This document shows, in pieces, positions 16,995 through 25,573 of a stretch of DNA of 64,000 nucleotides. The position numbers and the translations under genes were made by a program. The stretch is from Chlorogloeopsis sp. ULAP01 (GTDB lineage: Bacteria > Cyanobacteriota > Cyanobacteriia > Cyanobacteriales > Nostocaceae), in assembly GCF_030381805.1 (NCBI RefSeq), contig NZ_JAUDRH010000003.1:478305-542304 (forward strand). Reading direction: 5' to 3'. Below the pieces are notes generated by a model. That model was not told the DNA's origin. It did no database searches and saw only the letters and a program-made list of their open reading frames with translations. Position 1 is the first letter of the stretch. Each line of letters opens with the position of its first letter.

Positions 16995-19029
16995 GATACT
17001 TTTTTCCATTACTGATGTCACCGTTATTTCTAGCTGCCACCAAAACTTCTGCTGTCTGTAGTAAATTGCCGCAAACCTTAGCCATAGCAGTATCAGCTTC
17101 TTTGAAAAAGTTGTTTTGGGAGTTTTCAAAGTGATTTGTCCAAGCTGTTAAAGATTCTTGGAAAGTTGTTGTTAGCTTACTGTATTCTTGTCTTACACCC
17201 TGCACTTGCTCACCGATATTACGAGCAAGTTCTTGCAGTTGTAATAGCCTCTGGCTGGAATTTAGTCCGACAGCAGTGGCGAGTTCACTAACTCTTTCAG
17301 TAGTCTGACTAATTGTAGTCATGCTTTGGTCTATTTCTTGAGCTAACTGGTTACGTCTGTGATATTCTTGTTGAAAAACGTTATCGAGGTTTGTCACTAC
17401 TTCAGCTAACCCATTTCGTTGTTTGCCTAATGTACCCTCCAGTAAGTGATTTTGTTGTTCAAAGAAATTTTGAAGATTGGCTTGATATTCTTCTCGGAAT
17501 TTTGTCAAATCCTGCTCAACTGTTTGACGGGTGTTAATTAGTGTTGTGTCGATGTTTTCTAAGGTATTAAGAAGATGTTCGCTAGCCTCGTTCATCAGTC
17601 CAGAAGCTTGATTGCCAATAGTTTTTAGAATGTGAGTTTGATGTTCAAAATCTGCATTTGCTTGATTCAGAATTTTAATAATCCCAGTCTTAGTATCTTC
17701 AAGCATTTGCTGTTGTATTTCTGCCTGTAGTTTCAGTGCTGTTTCAAGTTCTGCTCGAATTCCTTGAAAAGTAATTGCCGCTTGATTTGCACTTGCTTCA
17801 AAAGCTGTACGCTGGGCTGTCATTCCCTGAATACTTTGTTCAACTGCACTATTTATTTGCTGTGCTGTTTGTTCTAAAACACCTCTTGTATCGGTTTGAA
17901 AATGATTCAGCGTTTGCCCTAAATTCTGAGCAAATCTTTCGAGTTGTCCTAAAGTCTGTTGTTGAAAGTTTTGAATTGTGTCAATGGACTTTGCCAAACT
18001 TTGGGAAATACCGCCTAATTCCCTATGAAGAGTCTGCACAGCTTCGGAAGCTTGTTGTGTTAACTCTGCACTTTTGTCTAATCTATTAGCAATTGGTTCG
18101 AGTACCTCAACTCGTAAATCTTTAATCAGGTTTTCTAATACTTTTTGCCTTTGATTTTCTTGGAGTTCTCGCAGCTTTTTCTGCTCTTGAAAAATAGTTT
18201 TTAGCCCTGGTAGGATAACCGATCGCATCTGCTCACCTACGGCTAAACTAATTGCTTCAGACGAAAGTTGGTTTAGCCCAACAAATTTCTCTGCTATGCT
18301 TTTACCTACAGCTTGACCAATCGCTTCAGCACTAGGTAGATTTAAGTTGCTCAAGTTTTCTGCTACACGCTTAAATTCTGCTGCTGCTTTACTAATCTCG
18401 TTGTCGGCAGTCTTAAAAAAAGCGATCGCATTCAAACGTTTACGTAAACTATTACGTCGTTTCTGCCGTAGTGAATCGCACACGAATAAAACTAAGGTAA
18501 ACAAGCTACCAGAACCAAGCCCCATCAAAGAAGTGGAGAAAGCTGTTTTCATTCCCGCTAGTAGCTGCTTGATGGCAGGCAATAGCTGCTCAAAGCTTGT
18601 TGTATCCAGATTTATTCCTTGCAGTCCTTCCTGAATACCGTAAAATGTTCCCAAAACACCAATAGCAGTGCATAAGGTTGCGACAAAGCGTAGTGAACTA
18701 CGAGGTACTGGACGTGCTAAAACTTCTGGATATTCTATAAGTACAAACTTGCTATTTAATTGCCGAAGTCGGCTTGAATCATCAGTTCCTAAATACTCTT
18801 TTAACCAGAGGCTAATCTGCTTTGGAGGTTGGGGAAATTGAGCATTTGTATTCCTCCTGTGCAATTTCCTCAAAAATGTAATTCCAGCTTCTGTTGTGCC
18901 GCACTCTGAATACCAATAGTCCAATAGCGTGTACAGTTCTACTGTGACTGCAACAATCAATACTGCGGCAGTTGCCCAATGAAATGGCTCGTTCTGCCAA
19001 ACGATATCCCAAATTTTTGCTAATCCCAC
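16987..19029 (-). CDS. ZorA-like MotA/TolQ/ExbB channel protein with long coiled-coil tail
   Basis: Inner-membrane proton-channel subunit, 680 residues. A first span lies at about 18-37 (WATAAVLIVAVTVELYTLL); a cytosolic stretch follows; then the MotA/ExbB core with RFVATLCTAIGVLGTFYGIQ (about 128-147) and MKTAFSTSLMGLGSGSLFTL (about 172-192), where GxLGTFxG and AFSTSLxGL are the family signatures. From about residue 215 to the end it is almost continuous coiled coil with Gln/Leu/Ala heptads, the long intracellular tail typical of ZorA and not of flagellar MotA. Its OmpA-domain partner overlaps its 3' end. It is therefore a good ZorAB pair, but no helicase (ZorD) or complete ZorC adjoins. It may be an orphan or a degenerating system. 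Confidence 0.87.
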   Translation of the reverse strand: MGLAKIWDIVWQNEPFHWATAAVLIVAVTVELYTLLDYWYSECGTTEAGITFLRKLHRRNTNAQFPQPPKQISLWLKEYLGTDDSSRLRQLNSKFVLIEYPEVLARPVPRSSLRFVATLCTAIGVLGTFYGIQEGLQGINLDTTSFEQLLPAIKQLLAGMKTAFSTSLMGLGSGSLFTLVLFVCDSLRQKRRNSLRKRLNAIAFFKTADNEISKAAAEFKRVAENLSNLNLPSAEAIGQAVGKSIAEKFVGLNQLSSEAISLAVGEQMRSVILPGLKTIFQEQKKLRELQENQRQKVLENLIKDLRVEVLEPIANRLDKSAELTQQASEAVQTLHRELGGISQSLAKSIDTIQNFQQQTLGQLERFAQNLGQTLNHFQTDTRGVLEQTAQQINSAVEQSIQGMTAQRTAFEASANQAAITFQGIRAELETALKLQAEIQQQMLEDTKTGIIKILNQANADFEHQTHILKTIGNQASGLMNEASEHLLNTLENIDTTLINTRQTVEQDLTKFREEYQANLQNFFEQQNHLLEGTLGKQRNGLAEVVTNLDNVFQQEYHRRNQLAQEIDQSMTTISQTTERVSELATAVGLNSSQRLLQLQELARNIGEQVQGVRQEYSKLTTTFQESLTAWTNHFENSQNNFFKEADTAMAKVCGNLLQTAEVLVAARNNGDISNGKKYHE

Positions 19030-19244
19030 ACTGCACCCCTGATATTAACTAGCGATCGCATTTTTCAAATTTTTCAACAGGTAGCGGCGAGGAGTCCCCC
19101 ACTGATCGCCCACCTTTAGGTGGGGGAGGAACGCCGCTCCCGGTACTGGGTACTGGGGGAGGTTGCAAAATTTGGGAGGGGTTTAAAGCCCCTTCCATAA
19201 TTTTTCCGCTTTCCACCCAATTCCCAGTCACGAGTACCCAGTCC
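19030..19244. repeat. Low-complexity spacer with cccagtacccagt repeats and hairpin
   Basis: Contains a GC-rich inverted sequence (cccacctttaggtggg, about 19110-19125) and gtactgggtactggg / cccagtcacgagtacccagtccc units. It separates the ZorA-like gene from the upstream small gene. An open frame across it is repeat-derived and not protein-like. Confidence 0.55.
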
Positions 19245-19580
19245 CTAGTCCCTTTTACTGTCTTCATGCTTAAGAACTTCTTTGGCTACTCGTACTGGCA
19301 AATGATCTGCATCTCGCCAGTTTTCTATAGGTTCTCGGAGATATAAGCTGTATAATTTTTCTCCATCTGCTCGTTTGTCGATAGCCAAATAAACCTGCTT
19401 GGGTGCATAACATCGCAACAAACGCACCTGTAAACAAGTTTTCAAATCTCGTGATGAAGTAGATAAAGGACAGCCTTCTCCAAATAGTTCGCTAGCTGCC
19501 TTCCATGCCCGATTAACAGCTTTAATCTCGCAAACGAGCTGCTCAATAGGTGGACACCACAGTTCCTTAATTTCACCCAT
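19245..19580 (-). CDS. Conserved-looking hypothetical protein (111 aa)
   Basis: Family not recognised. A soluble protein of 111 residues with three Cys and no membrane segment: an N-terminal helix (IEQLVCEIKAVNRAWKAASELFG), then CLQVRLLRCYAPKQVYLAID and LREPIENWRDADHLPVRVA. The Pro-Val-Arg ending (LPVRVAKEVL) and strand-turn composition look native. It is in the same direction as the ZorA-like gene, but 215 bp of repeat-rich spacer lies between, so it may not belong to that transcript. Confidence 0.65.
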   Translation of the reverse strand: MGEIKELWCPPIEQLVCEIKAVNRAWKAASELFGEGCPLSTSSRDLKTCLQVRLLRCYAPKQVYLAIDKRADGEKLYSLYLREPIENWRDADHLPVRVAKEVLKHEDSKRD

Positions 19581-19985
19581 TTAATTTGTAATTTTTTATA
19601 TTATTGGCTATCTTATTTTTCCCAAAAATAGCCTCGTTCTAAAGTCGATGAACGTCGTTTAAAGATAGATTACTAGCTTCTACAGTTAGTGGCACGAATG
19701 ACGGTAGTTTAGTGCATACCACTTTCATCTTGCAATATATAATACCAATCTGAACAATGATTGCGACAGATTGATTCACCTAACCCTGACACAGAAGATG
19801 ATTTCCAATTCCATTATCCAAAATGGTATAAGCCGCTTTGATGGTATGAGCTGAAGAATCTGTACTCAGTAACCTTGCAATTGTTGCCCTTCTTAACGAA
19901 AAACTAAAAACTAGAGTGAATATAAACACTTCTGGTAAATCTGCGTACAGAATAGTTTCCAGTAACAACACCAATTAAAATGATT
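19581..19985. other. Intergenic region upstream of acs
   Basis: About 400 bp with no convincing gene. It should hold the promoters of both acs (plus) and the small gene (minus). I saw no strong palindrome or T-rich terminator. Confidence 0.45.
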
Positions 19986-21956
19986 ATGTCTCAACCAACG
20001 ATAGAATCAATCCTGCAAGAAAAACGCTTATTTTCTCCCTCTCCAGAATTTTCTCAAAACGCTCATATCAAAAGCCTGGAAGATTACCAACATCTTTACA
20101 ACCAAGCTAAAGCCAACCCAGAACAATTCTGGGCAGAACTAGCACAAAAGGAGTTGCATTGGTTCCAAAAATGGGACAAGGTGTTAGACTGGCAACCTCC
20201 CTTTGCAAAATGGTTTGTCGATGGCAAGATTAATATTTCTTACAACTGTCTTGACAGACACCTATCGACATGGCGCAAAAATAAAGCTGCAATTATTTGG
20301 GAGGGAGAACCAGGAGACTCCCGCACTCTCACCTATGCCCAACTACATCGAGAAGTCTGTCAGTTCGCCAATGTACTCAAACAACTAGGAGTGAAAAAGG
20401 GCGATCGCGTCGGTATTTATATGCCGATGATTCCGGAAGCAGCTATTGCCATGCTTGCTTGTGCCAGAATTGGCGCTCCTCATAGCGTGGTTTTTGGTGG
20501 TTTCAGTGCCGAAGCTTTACGAGATCGACTCATCGATGCCCAAGCAAAATTAGTTATCACTGCTGACGGTGGTTGGCGCAAAGATGCGATCGTGCCTCTT
20601 AAAGAACAAGTAGACAAAGCTTTAGATGATGGTGCAGTGCCAACCGTACAAAACGTCCTAGTGGTTCAGCGTACCAAACAAAAAACCCACATGGAACCAG
20701 GACGCGATCACTGGTGGCACGATTTGCAAAAGGGAGTTTCCGCAGATTGCCCTGCCGAATCAATGGACAGTGAAGATATGCTGTTTATTCTCTACACTTC
20801 TGGTAGCACTGGCAAACCTAAAGGTGTTGTCCATACAACTGGTGGTTATAACTTATATACTCACATGACCACTAAATGGATTTTTGACCTCCAAGATACA
20901 GACGTGTACTGGTGTACTGCCGATGTAGGCTGGATTACAGGACACAGCTATATCGTGTATGGCCCCCTTTCTAACGGTGCAACAACGGTAATGTACGAAG
21001 GTGCGCCGCGTGCTTCCAATCCTGGTTGTTTTTGGGATGTGATTGAAAAGTATGGCGTGACAATTTTTTATACTGCACCTACTGCCATTCGTGCTTTTAT
21101 TAAAATGGGCGAACACCATCCCAAAGCGCGAAATTTGTCTTCTTTACGTTTGCTAGGAACAGTAGGTGAGCCGATTAACCCAGAAGCTTGGATGTGGTAT
21201 TACAGGGTGATTGGTGGCGAACGTTGTCCAATTGTCGATACTTGGTGGCAAACAGAAACCGGCGGTATCATGATTACTCCACTCCCAGGGGCAATTCCTA
21301 CCAAACCTGGTTCGGCAACTCGTCCTTTCCCTGGTATCTTTGCTGATGTAGTGGACTTAGAAGGCAACCCTGTCGGCGATAATGAAGGCGGTTATCTAAT
21401 CGTTCGCCATCCTTGGCCTGGTATGATGCGAACAATCTACGGCGATCCAGAACGCTTCCGCCGCACCTACTGGGAACACATTCCGCCCAAAGATGGGCAG
21501 TATGTCTACTTTGCTGGTGATGGTGCCAGACAAGATGAAGATGGTTACTTCTGGGTCATGGGCCGTGTAGATGATGTAATTAATGTTGCTGGTCACCGCC
21601 TGGGTACGATGGAAGTGGAATCAGCTTTAGTTTCCCATCCAGCAGTAGCTGAAGCGGCTGTAGTAGGTAAGCCGGATGAAGTGAAAGGTGAAGATATCGT
21701 AGCTTTTGTGACGTTAGAAGGTGGTCAAAATCCTACTGAAGAATTGAGCAAAGAACTGAAACAACACGTTGCCAACGAGATAGGTGCGATCGCTCGCCCC
21801 GGTGAAATTCGTTTTACCGATGCTTTACCGAAAACGCGATCAGGTAAGATTATGCGGCGCTTACTGCGGAATTTGGCATCAGGACAAGAAGTGTCAGGCG
21901 ATACTTCGACATTAGAAGATAGGAGTGTACTGGATAAGCTGCGAGAAGGAGCATAG
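19986..21956 (+). CDS. acs: Acetyl-CoA synthetase
   Basis: Makes acetyl-CoA from acetate, ATP and CoA through acetyl-AMP; a cytosolic acetate-assimilation enzyme. About 656 residues, the usual length. The AMP-binding core YTSGSTGKPKGVVHTTGGY, the WWQTETGG motif, the YFAGDGARQDEDGYFWVMGR motif and the C-terminal PKTRSGKIMRRLLR, whose Lys is the usual acetylation target, are all present. ATGs at 19980 and 19986 are possible; the second gives MSQPTIESIL, the natural-looking start. It stands alone with its own spacer on both sides. Confidence 0.97.
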   Translation: MSQPTIESILQEKRLFSPSPEFSQNAHIKSLEDYQHLYNQAKANPEQFWAELAQKELHWFQKWDKVLDWQPPFAKWFVDGKINISYNCLDRHLSTWRKNKAAIIWEGEPGDSRTLTYAQLHREVCQFANVLKQLGVKKGDRVGIYMPMIPEAAIAMLACARIGAPHSVVFGGFSAEALRDRLIDAQAKLVITADGGWRKDAIVPLKEQVDKALDDGAVPTVQNVLVVQRTKQKTHMEPGRDHWWHDLQKGVSADCPAESMDSEDMLFILYTSGSTGKPKGVVHTTGGYNLYTHMTTKWIFDLQDTDVYWCTADVGWITGHSYIVYGPLSNGATTVMYEGAPRASNPGCFWDVIEKYGVTIFYTAPTAIRAFIKMGEHHPKARNLSSLRLLGTVGEPINPEAWMWYYRVIGGERCPIVDTWWQTETGGIMITPLPGAIPTKPGSATRPFPGIFADVVDLEGNPVGDNEGGYLIVRHPWPGMMRTIYGDPERFRRTYWEHIPPKDGQYVYFAGDGARQDEDGYFWVMGRVDDVINVAGHRLGTMEVESALVSHPAVAEAAVVGKPDEVKGEDIVAFVTLEGGQNPTEELSKELKQHVANEIGAIARPGEIRFTDALPKTRSGKIMRRLLRNLASGQEVSGDTSTLEDRSVLDKLREGA

Positions 21957-21994
21957 CTAAATCTTTTTAAACGCAGAGATTTATTAAGTTTGTC

Positions 21995-22080
21995 GTAGTG
22001 GTGCGTCTACAATTTAGATGCATAGAAAAAATAGCGATCGCTATTATGAATGCACTATTTTTGTATAGAGACACCACTAC
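21995..22080. repeat. MITE-like inverted-repeat element (86 bp)
   Basis: Left end GTAGTGGTG (21995-22003) and right end CACCACTAC (22072-22080) are perfect inverted repeats. Inside, atagaaaaaatag...ctatttttgtat continues the pairing around a central gcgatcgc. The whole element can fold as one long hairpin. It lies between acs and the acetyltransferase, ending about 20 bp before that start codon, so it might influence its transcription or act as a leader hairpin. Confidence 0.75.
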
Positions 22081-22100
22081 ACACAAAGCGTGTTTGATAA

Positions 22101-22607
22101 ATGTGGTTAGAGACACAACGACTTGTTCTGAGAGAATTTCAACCAGCAGACTGGCAGCCGCTTGCACCAATACTTGTAAATCCACAGGTAATGAAATTTT
22201 CTCTAACTGGCATTCTTTCAGCATCACAAACTCAAGAAAAAATTGAAAGCTTCATTACCTCATACAAAAAATTCGGATTTGGAAAGTGGGCTGTCATTCT
22301 GAAAGAGAGTAACGAGTTAATTGGTTACTGCGGAATAGCCGTAGAGCAGATTGATAATAAGGATGAAACAGAGATTGGATATCGACTAGAGCCAAATTTC
22401 TGGGGCAAGGGGTTAGCAACAGAAGCAGCATCGGCAGCCATTCAATACGGATTTGAGCAACTCAAGTTTCCATATATTCTGGGTATTGTGGAACGAGCAA
22501 ATACAGCATCAGTGAGAGTACTTGAAAAGTTAGGGATGAGATACGAAAGAAAAACTATATTTCACAATGTTGAAATGGATGTGTATCGATTGAACTGCAA
22601 AAATTAA
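22101..22607 (+). CDS. GNAT-family N-acetyltransferase (RimJ/RimL-like)
   Basis: Acetyl-CoA-dependent acetyltransferase, substrate unknown. 168 residues: LETQRLVLREFQPADWQPL at the start is the RimJ/RimL/Acetyltransf_3 opening; EIGYRLEPNFWGKGLATEA contains the acetyl-CoA-binding turn (WGKGLATEA, a variant of RxxGxG/A); VERANTASVRVLEKLGM is the typical Asn-x-x-Ser motif near the end. It might acetylate a ribosomal-protein N-terminus or a small molecule; sequence alone does not decide. A single-gene unit preceded by a palindromic element. Confidence 0.88.
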   Translation: MWLETQRLVLREFQPADWQPLAPILVNPQVMKFSLTGILSASQTQEKIESFITSYKKFGFGKWAVILKESNELIGYCGIAVEQIDNKDETEIGYRLEPNFWGKGLATEAASAAIQYGFEQLKFPYILGIVERANTASVRVLEKLGMRYERKTIFHNVEMDVYRLNCKN

Positions 22608-22659
22608 CTCATCTGAAAATAGGGTTGGGGGAACAGCACAAATCGTAGGTGGAGAGAAG

Positions 22660-22690
22660 TCCCTACGGCGGGTTTCCCGCGCCGTAGGGA
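22660..22690. repeat. GC-rich hairpin upstream of hemE
   Basis: TCCCTACGG plus CGGG, a short loop, then CCCG, CG and CCGTAGGGA form a strong stem, within repeat-type DNA (22630-22720). It follows the acetyltransferase gene but has no T-tract, so it is more likely a dispersed palindrome than a terminator. The rest of the 279-bp spacer shows nothing else. Confidence 0.6.
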
Positions 22691-22886
22691 ACTTCGGAGC
22701 ATTGCCTGTCAAACCCCATGTGGTAAACATTTGAGATATTGGTAAGCAATGCCCACCTTACAGAAAACCGCTTTAATAAACAAACTTTTAACGATCGCAT
22801 CGTTTCGGTCATCTGCCTGAAAAAGGGCAAAGCTGGAATGATAAGCTAAACAATGACATAAAAAAGAGTTTAGGATGAATTGTTAA

Positions 22887-23942
22887 ATGGGTATTTCCTC
22901 AACAGATCCCCTACTCCTGAGGGCAGCTCGTGGTGAAGTTGTAGATCGTCCGCCTGTATGGATGATGCGGCAAGCAGGACGATATATGAAAGCTTATCGA
23001 GATTTAAGGGAGAAATACCCTTCTTTTCGCGAACGCTCAGAAATACCAGAAGTTGCGATTGAAGTTTCCTTGCAGCCGTGGAGAGCTTTCCAACCAGACG
23101 GTGTGATTTTATTTTCTGACATCGTTACGCCACTACCTGGTTTAGGCATTGATATGGACATTGCTGAAGGCAAGGGGCCAATAATTTATTCTCCCATCCG
23201 CACGCAGGAACAAATTGAGAATCTGCGTACCTTTGAACCAGAAGAATCTTTGCCGTTTATCAAAACCATTTTGCAGGCTTTACGCCAAGAAGTAGGCAAC
23301 AAATCAACGGTATTGGGATTTGTAGGTGCGCCGTGGACATTAGCAGCTTATGCTGTAGAAGGAAAAGGTTCTAAAACCTATTCTGTGATCAAAAATATGG
23401 CGTTTTCGCAGCCAGCAATACTGCATCAATTGTTAACCAAACTAGCAGATGCGATCGCTATTTACGTCCGCTACCAAATTGACTGTGGCGCTCAAGTTGT
23501 ACAAATGTTTGACTCTTGGGCAGGGCAGTTGAGTCCTCAAGATTATGAGATTTTTGCTCTGCCCTATCAAAAGCGGGTGTTTGAACAAGTCAAAGCCACT
23601 CATCCCGATACACCCTTAATTTTGCTAGTTAGCGGTAGCGCAGGTTTGCTGGAAAGAATGGCACAATCAGGTGCAGATGTGCTTACTATAGACTGGACAG
23701 TCGATATGGCAGATGCACGAGCAAGATTGGGCAAAAACGTGAAAGTGCAAGGAAATCTCGATCCTGGTGTACTCTTCGGTTCCAAAGAATTTATTCGCGA
23801 TCGCATTCTAGATACAGTTCGCAAAGCTGGTAATAGAGGATACATTCTCAATCTTGGACATGGTGTTCTCCCAGAAACTCCAGAAGAAAATGTCGCTTTC
23901 TTCTTTGAAACCGCTAAAGGACTAAATGCCGCAGTTGTTTGA
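22887..23942 (+). CDS. hemE: Uroporphyrinogen decarboxylase
   Basis: Converts uroporphyrinogen III to coproporphyrinogen III, a shared step to heme, chlorophyll and bilins. 351 residues, family length. RPPVWMMRQAGRYM (substrate-binding Arg pair), ILFSDIVTPLPGLGIDM (catalytic Asp), GFVGAPWTLAAYAVEG, MFDSWAGQLSP and the C-terminal ILNLGHGVLPETPEENV are visible signatures. The first ATG gives MGISSTDPLLLRAARGE, a standard cyanobacterial N-terminus. Downstream is a repeat tract and the unrelated SDR gene. Confidence 0.98.
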   Translation: MGISSTDPLLLRAARGEVVDRPPVWMMRQAGRYMKAYRDLREKYPSFRERSEIPEVAIEVSLQPWRAFQPDGVILFSDIVTPLPGLGIDMDIAEGKGPIIYSPIRTQEQIENLRTFEPEESLPFIKTILQALRQEVGNKSTVLGFVGAPWTLAAYAVEGKGSKTYSVIKNMAFSQPAILHQLLTKLADAIAIYVRYQIDCGAQVVQMFDSWAGQLSPQDYEIFALPYQKRVFEQVKATHPDTPLILLVSGSAGLLERMAQSGADVLTIDWTVDMADARARLGKNVKVQGNLDPGVLFGSKEFIRDRILDTVRKAGNRGYILNLGHGVLPETPEENVAFFFETAKGLNAAVV

Positions 23943-23949
23943 TGAGTTA

Positions 23950-24157
23950 AGTAGAAGGCAGAAGGCAGTAGATGCGCAAGCGGCTTGCGTAGGTAGGCAC
24001 AAGGAAAGAAAGTACTTTTATCCGTTCTGGTGACGCCAGTTGATTATGCCTACTTATTTAAGTTGTTGGTTGTTGATTGTGTTAATTGCTAATTGTTAAT
24101 TGTTAATTGCCATTAGCTATTAGCTATTAGCTATTAACCACTAACCCCTAACTATTT
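23950..24157. repeat. Repeat tract with heptamer array
   Basis: Starts with an agaaggcagaaggcag unit and a gcgcaagcggcttgcg hairpin (about 23973-23988). From 24059 it becomes an array: gttgttggttgttgatt, ttaattgctaattgttaattg, then four agctatt units and ccactaacccctaac. It is the same heptamer family as 8785-8852. It forms the whole spacer between hemE and the SDR gene. Confidence 0.7.
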
Positions 24158-25114
24158 ATGAACCAAAAACGCATTTTAGTCACTGGTGCTAGTGGCTGTA
24201 TTGGACACTACATCAGTGAAGCTTTGATTCAAGAAACGAATCACGAGTTATATTTACTGGTTAGAAATCCTCAAAAACTACAAGTTGATACTCAAGTACG
24301 TCCTGGTATTACCATCTTGCAAGGTGATATGCAGGAAATTGACAAGTTTGCCGACTTGTTGAAAACAATAGACGTTGCTGTACTAACAGCAACAGCATGG
24401 GGTGGTGCAGCTACATTTGATATTAACGTCATTAAAACATTAGAGTTATTAAGTTATCTAGATCCGGATCGGTGCGAACAAGTTATTTATTTTTCTACCG
24501 CTAGTGTCTTAGACTATAACAGTCAACCACTCAAAGAAGCAGGAGAAATCGGAACAGATTATATTAGTTCGAAGTATGAGTGTTTGATGCGCTTATCAAA
24601 ATTAGCGATCGCACCTAAAGTGACTGAAGTTTTCCCCACTTTAGTCTTGGGTGGTGACAGCAATAAACCCTATTCCCACTCCACCTCAGGCATTCCCGAA
24701 ATCGCAAAATACATAAACATAATTCGCTTTTTGCAAGCAGACGGTAGTTTTCACTTTATTCACGGCAGAGATATTGCTACTGTTGTGCGATATTTAATTG
24801 ACAATCCTCCCAAAGAAAATGAACCACGCAAGTTGGTTTTAGGGCAAGCGCAGTTAACAGTCAATCAAGCGGTTGAAGAAGTTTGCGCTTATCTCGGTAA
24901 AAGAGTTTATTTTCGTATACCTTTGTCTTTATCGTTAGCAAATTTAATCATTGCCGTATTTAATATCCGCATGGCAGCTTGGGATAGATTTTGCATGAAC
25001 TATCGACATTTTACCTATCAAAGTGTCATCAATCCCGCCAGCTTTGGATTACCTAATTACTGTGCCACCATCAGTGATGTTTTGAAGATAAGTGGTGTTG
25101 AGGGTGTTAAATAG
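24158..25114 (+). CDS. NAD(P)-dependent oxidoreductase / epimerase (extended SDR)
   Basis: 318 residues. A Rossmann start ILVTGASGCIGHYISEAL carries the GxxGxxG nucleotide-binding motif. LVRNPQKL follows strand 2 as in extended SDRs. FSTASVLDYN supplies the Ser/Thr site and YISSKYE the catalytic Tyr-x-x-x-Lys. HFIHGRDIATVVRYLI near residue 205 is the usual C-terminal substrate-domain motif. The substrate is unknown; it could act on a sugar nucleotide, a steroid-like or an isoprenoid compound. No operon partner: repeat DNA precedes and a long AT-rich spacer follows. Confidence 0.9.
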   Translation: MNQKRILVTGASGCIGHYISEALIQETNHELYLLVRNPQKLQVDTQVRPGITILQGDMQEIDKFADLLKTIDVAVLTATAWGGAATFDINVIKTLELLSYLDPDRCEQVIYFSTASVLDYNSQPLKEAGEIGTDYISSKYECLMRLSKLAIAPKVTEVFPTLVLGGDSNKPYSHSTSGIPEIAKYINIIRFLQADGSFHFIHGRDIATVVRYLIDNPPKENEPRKLVLGQAQLTVNQAVEEVCAYLGKRVYFRIPLSLSLANLIIAVFNIRMAAWDRFCMNYRHFTYQSVINPASFGLPNYCATISDVLKISGVEGVK

Positions 25115-25573
25115 CTTTGTATTTTAGAAAAACTGGTAGCTCTAATGCACTTATTTATACCACATCCGATTGTTTTACACCTTTTTTATATAACTCGCGT
25201 AGACAGGCTATCTTTGTGAATGAGCCTTATAGCCTATAGGATAAAAGGATGTTTTAAGCGTTAGCTATCACGCACTGCATGAGAATAAGTAGAAAAAAGG
25301 AAAATACTAATCTTTTTGGAACTAATCACAAGAGTGAGAGTGAATTATTTAATTTGTTTGTGAATTGTTTTGTTAATAACTACAAACATTTATATTTATT
25401 AGGTAAAGACTAAACTCGTTCTTCAGGTTCGCCATACCACCAAATCAAATTAATTTGCTATATATCTTTCGATATAAAAACGTAGAAGCTTGCACTTCAA
25501 CCCTTGGAAGATGAAGATTTTATAAGATTTGGAATATAAAAATGGTATTAGCACAGCTGTCTTATAAAATACC
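25115..25573. other. AT-rich intergenic region
   Basis: 459 bp with no gene. Nothing structured is obvious; the end near 25540-25573 should hold the leader of the FAD/Rieske gene. Confidence 0.45.

Noticed and set aside
16995..17129. Longer N-terminus of the ZorB-like protein
   Set aside because: It lies inside the coiled-coil gene, has no ribosome site, and adds a second hydrophobic stretch not expected in ZorB/MotB.
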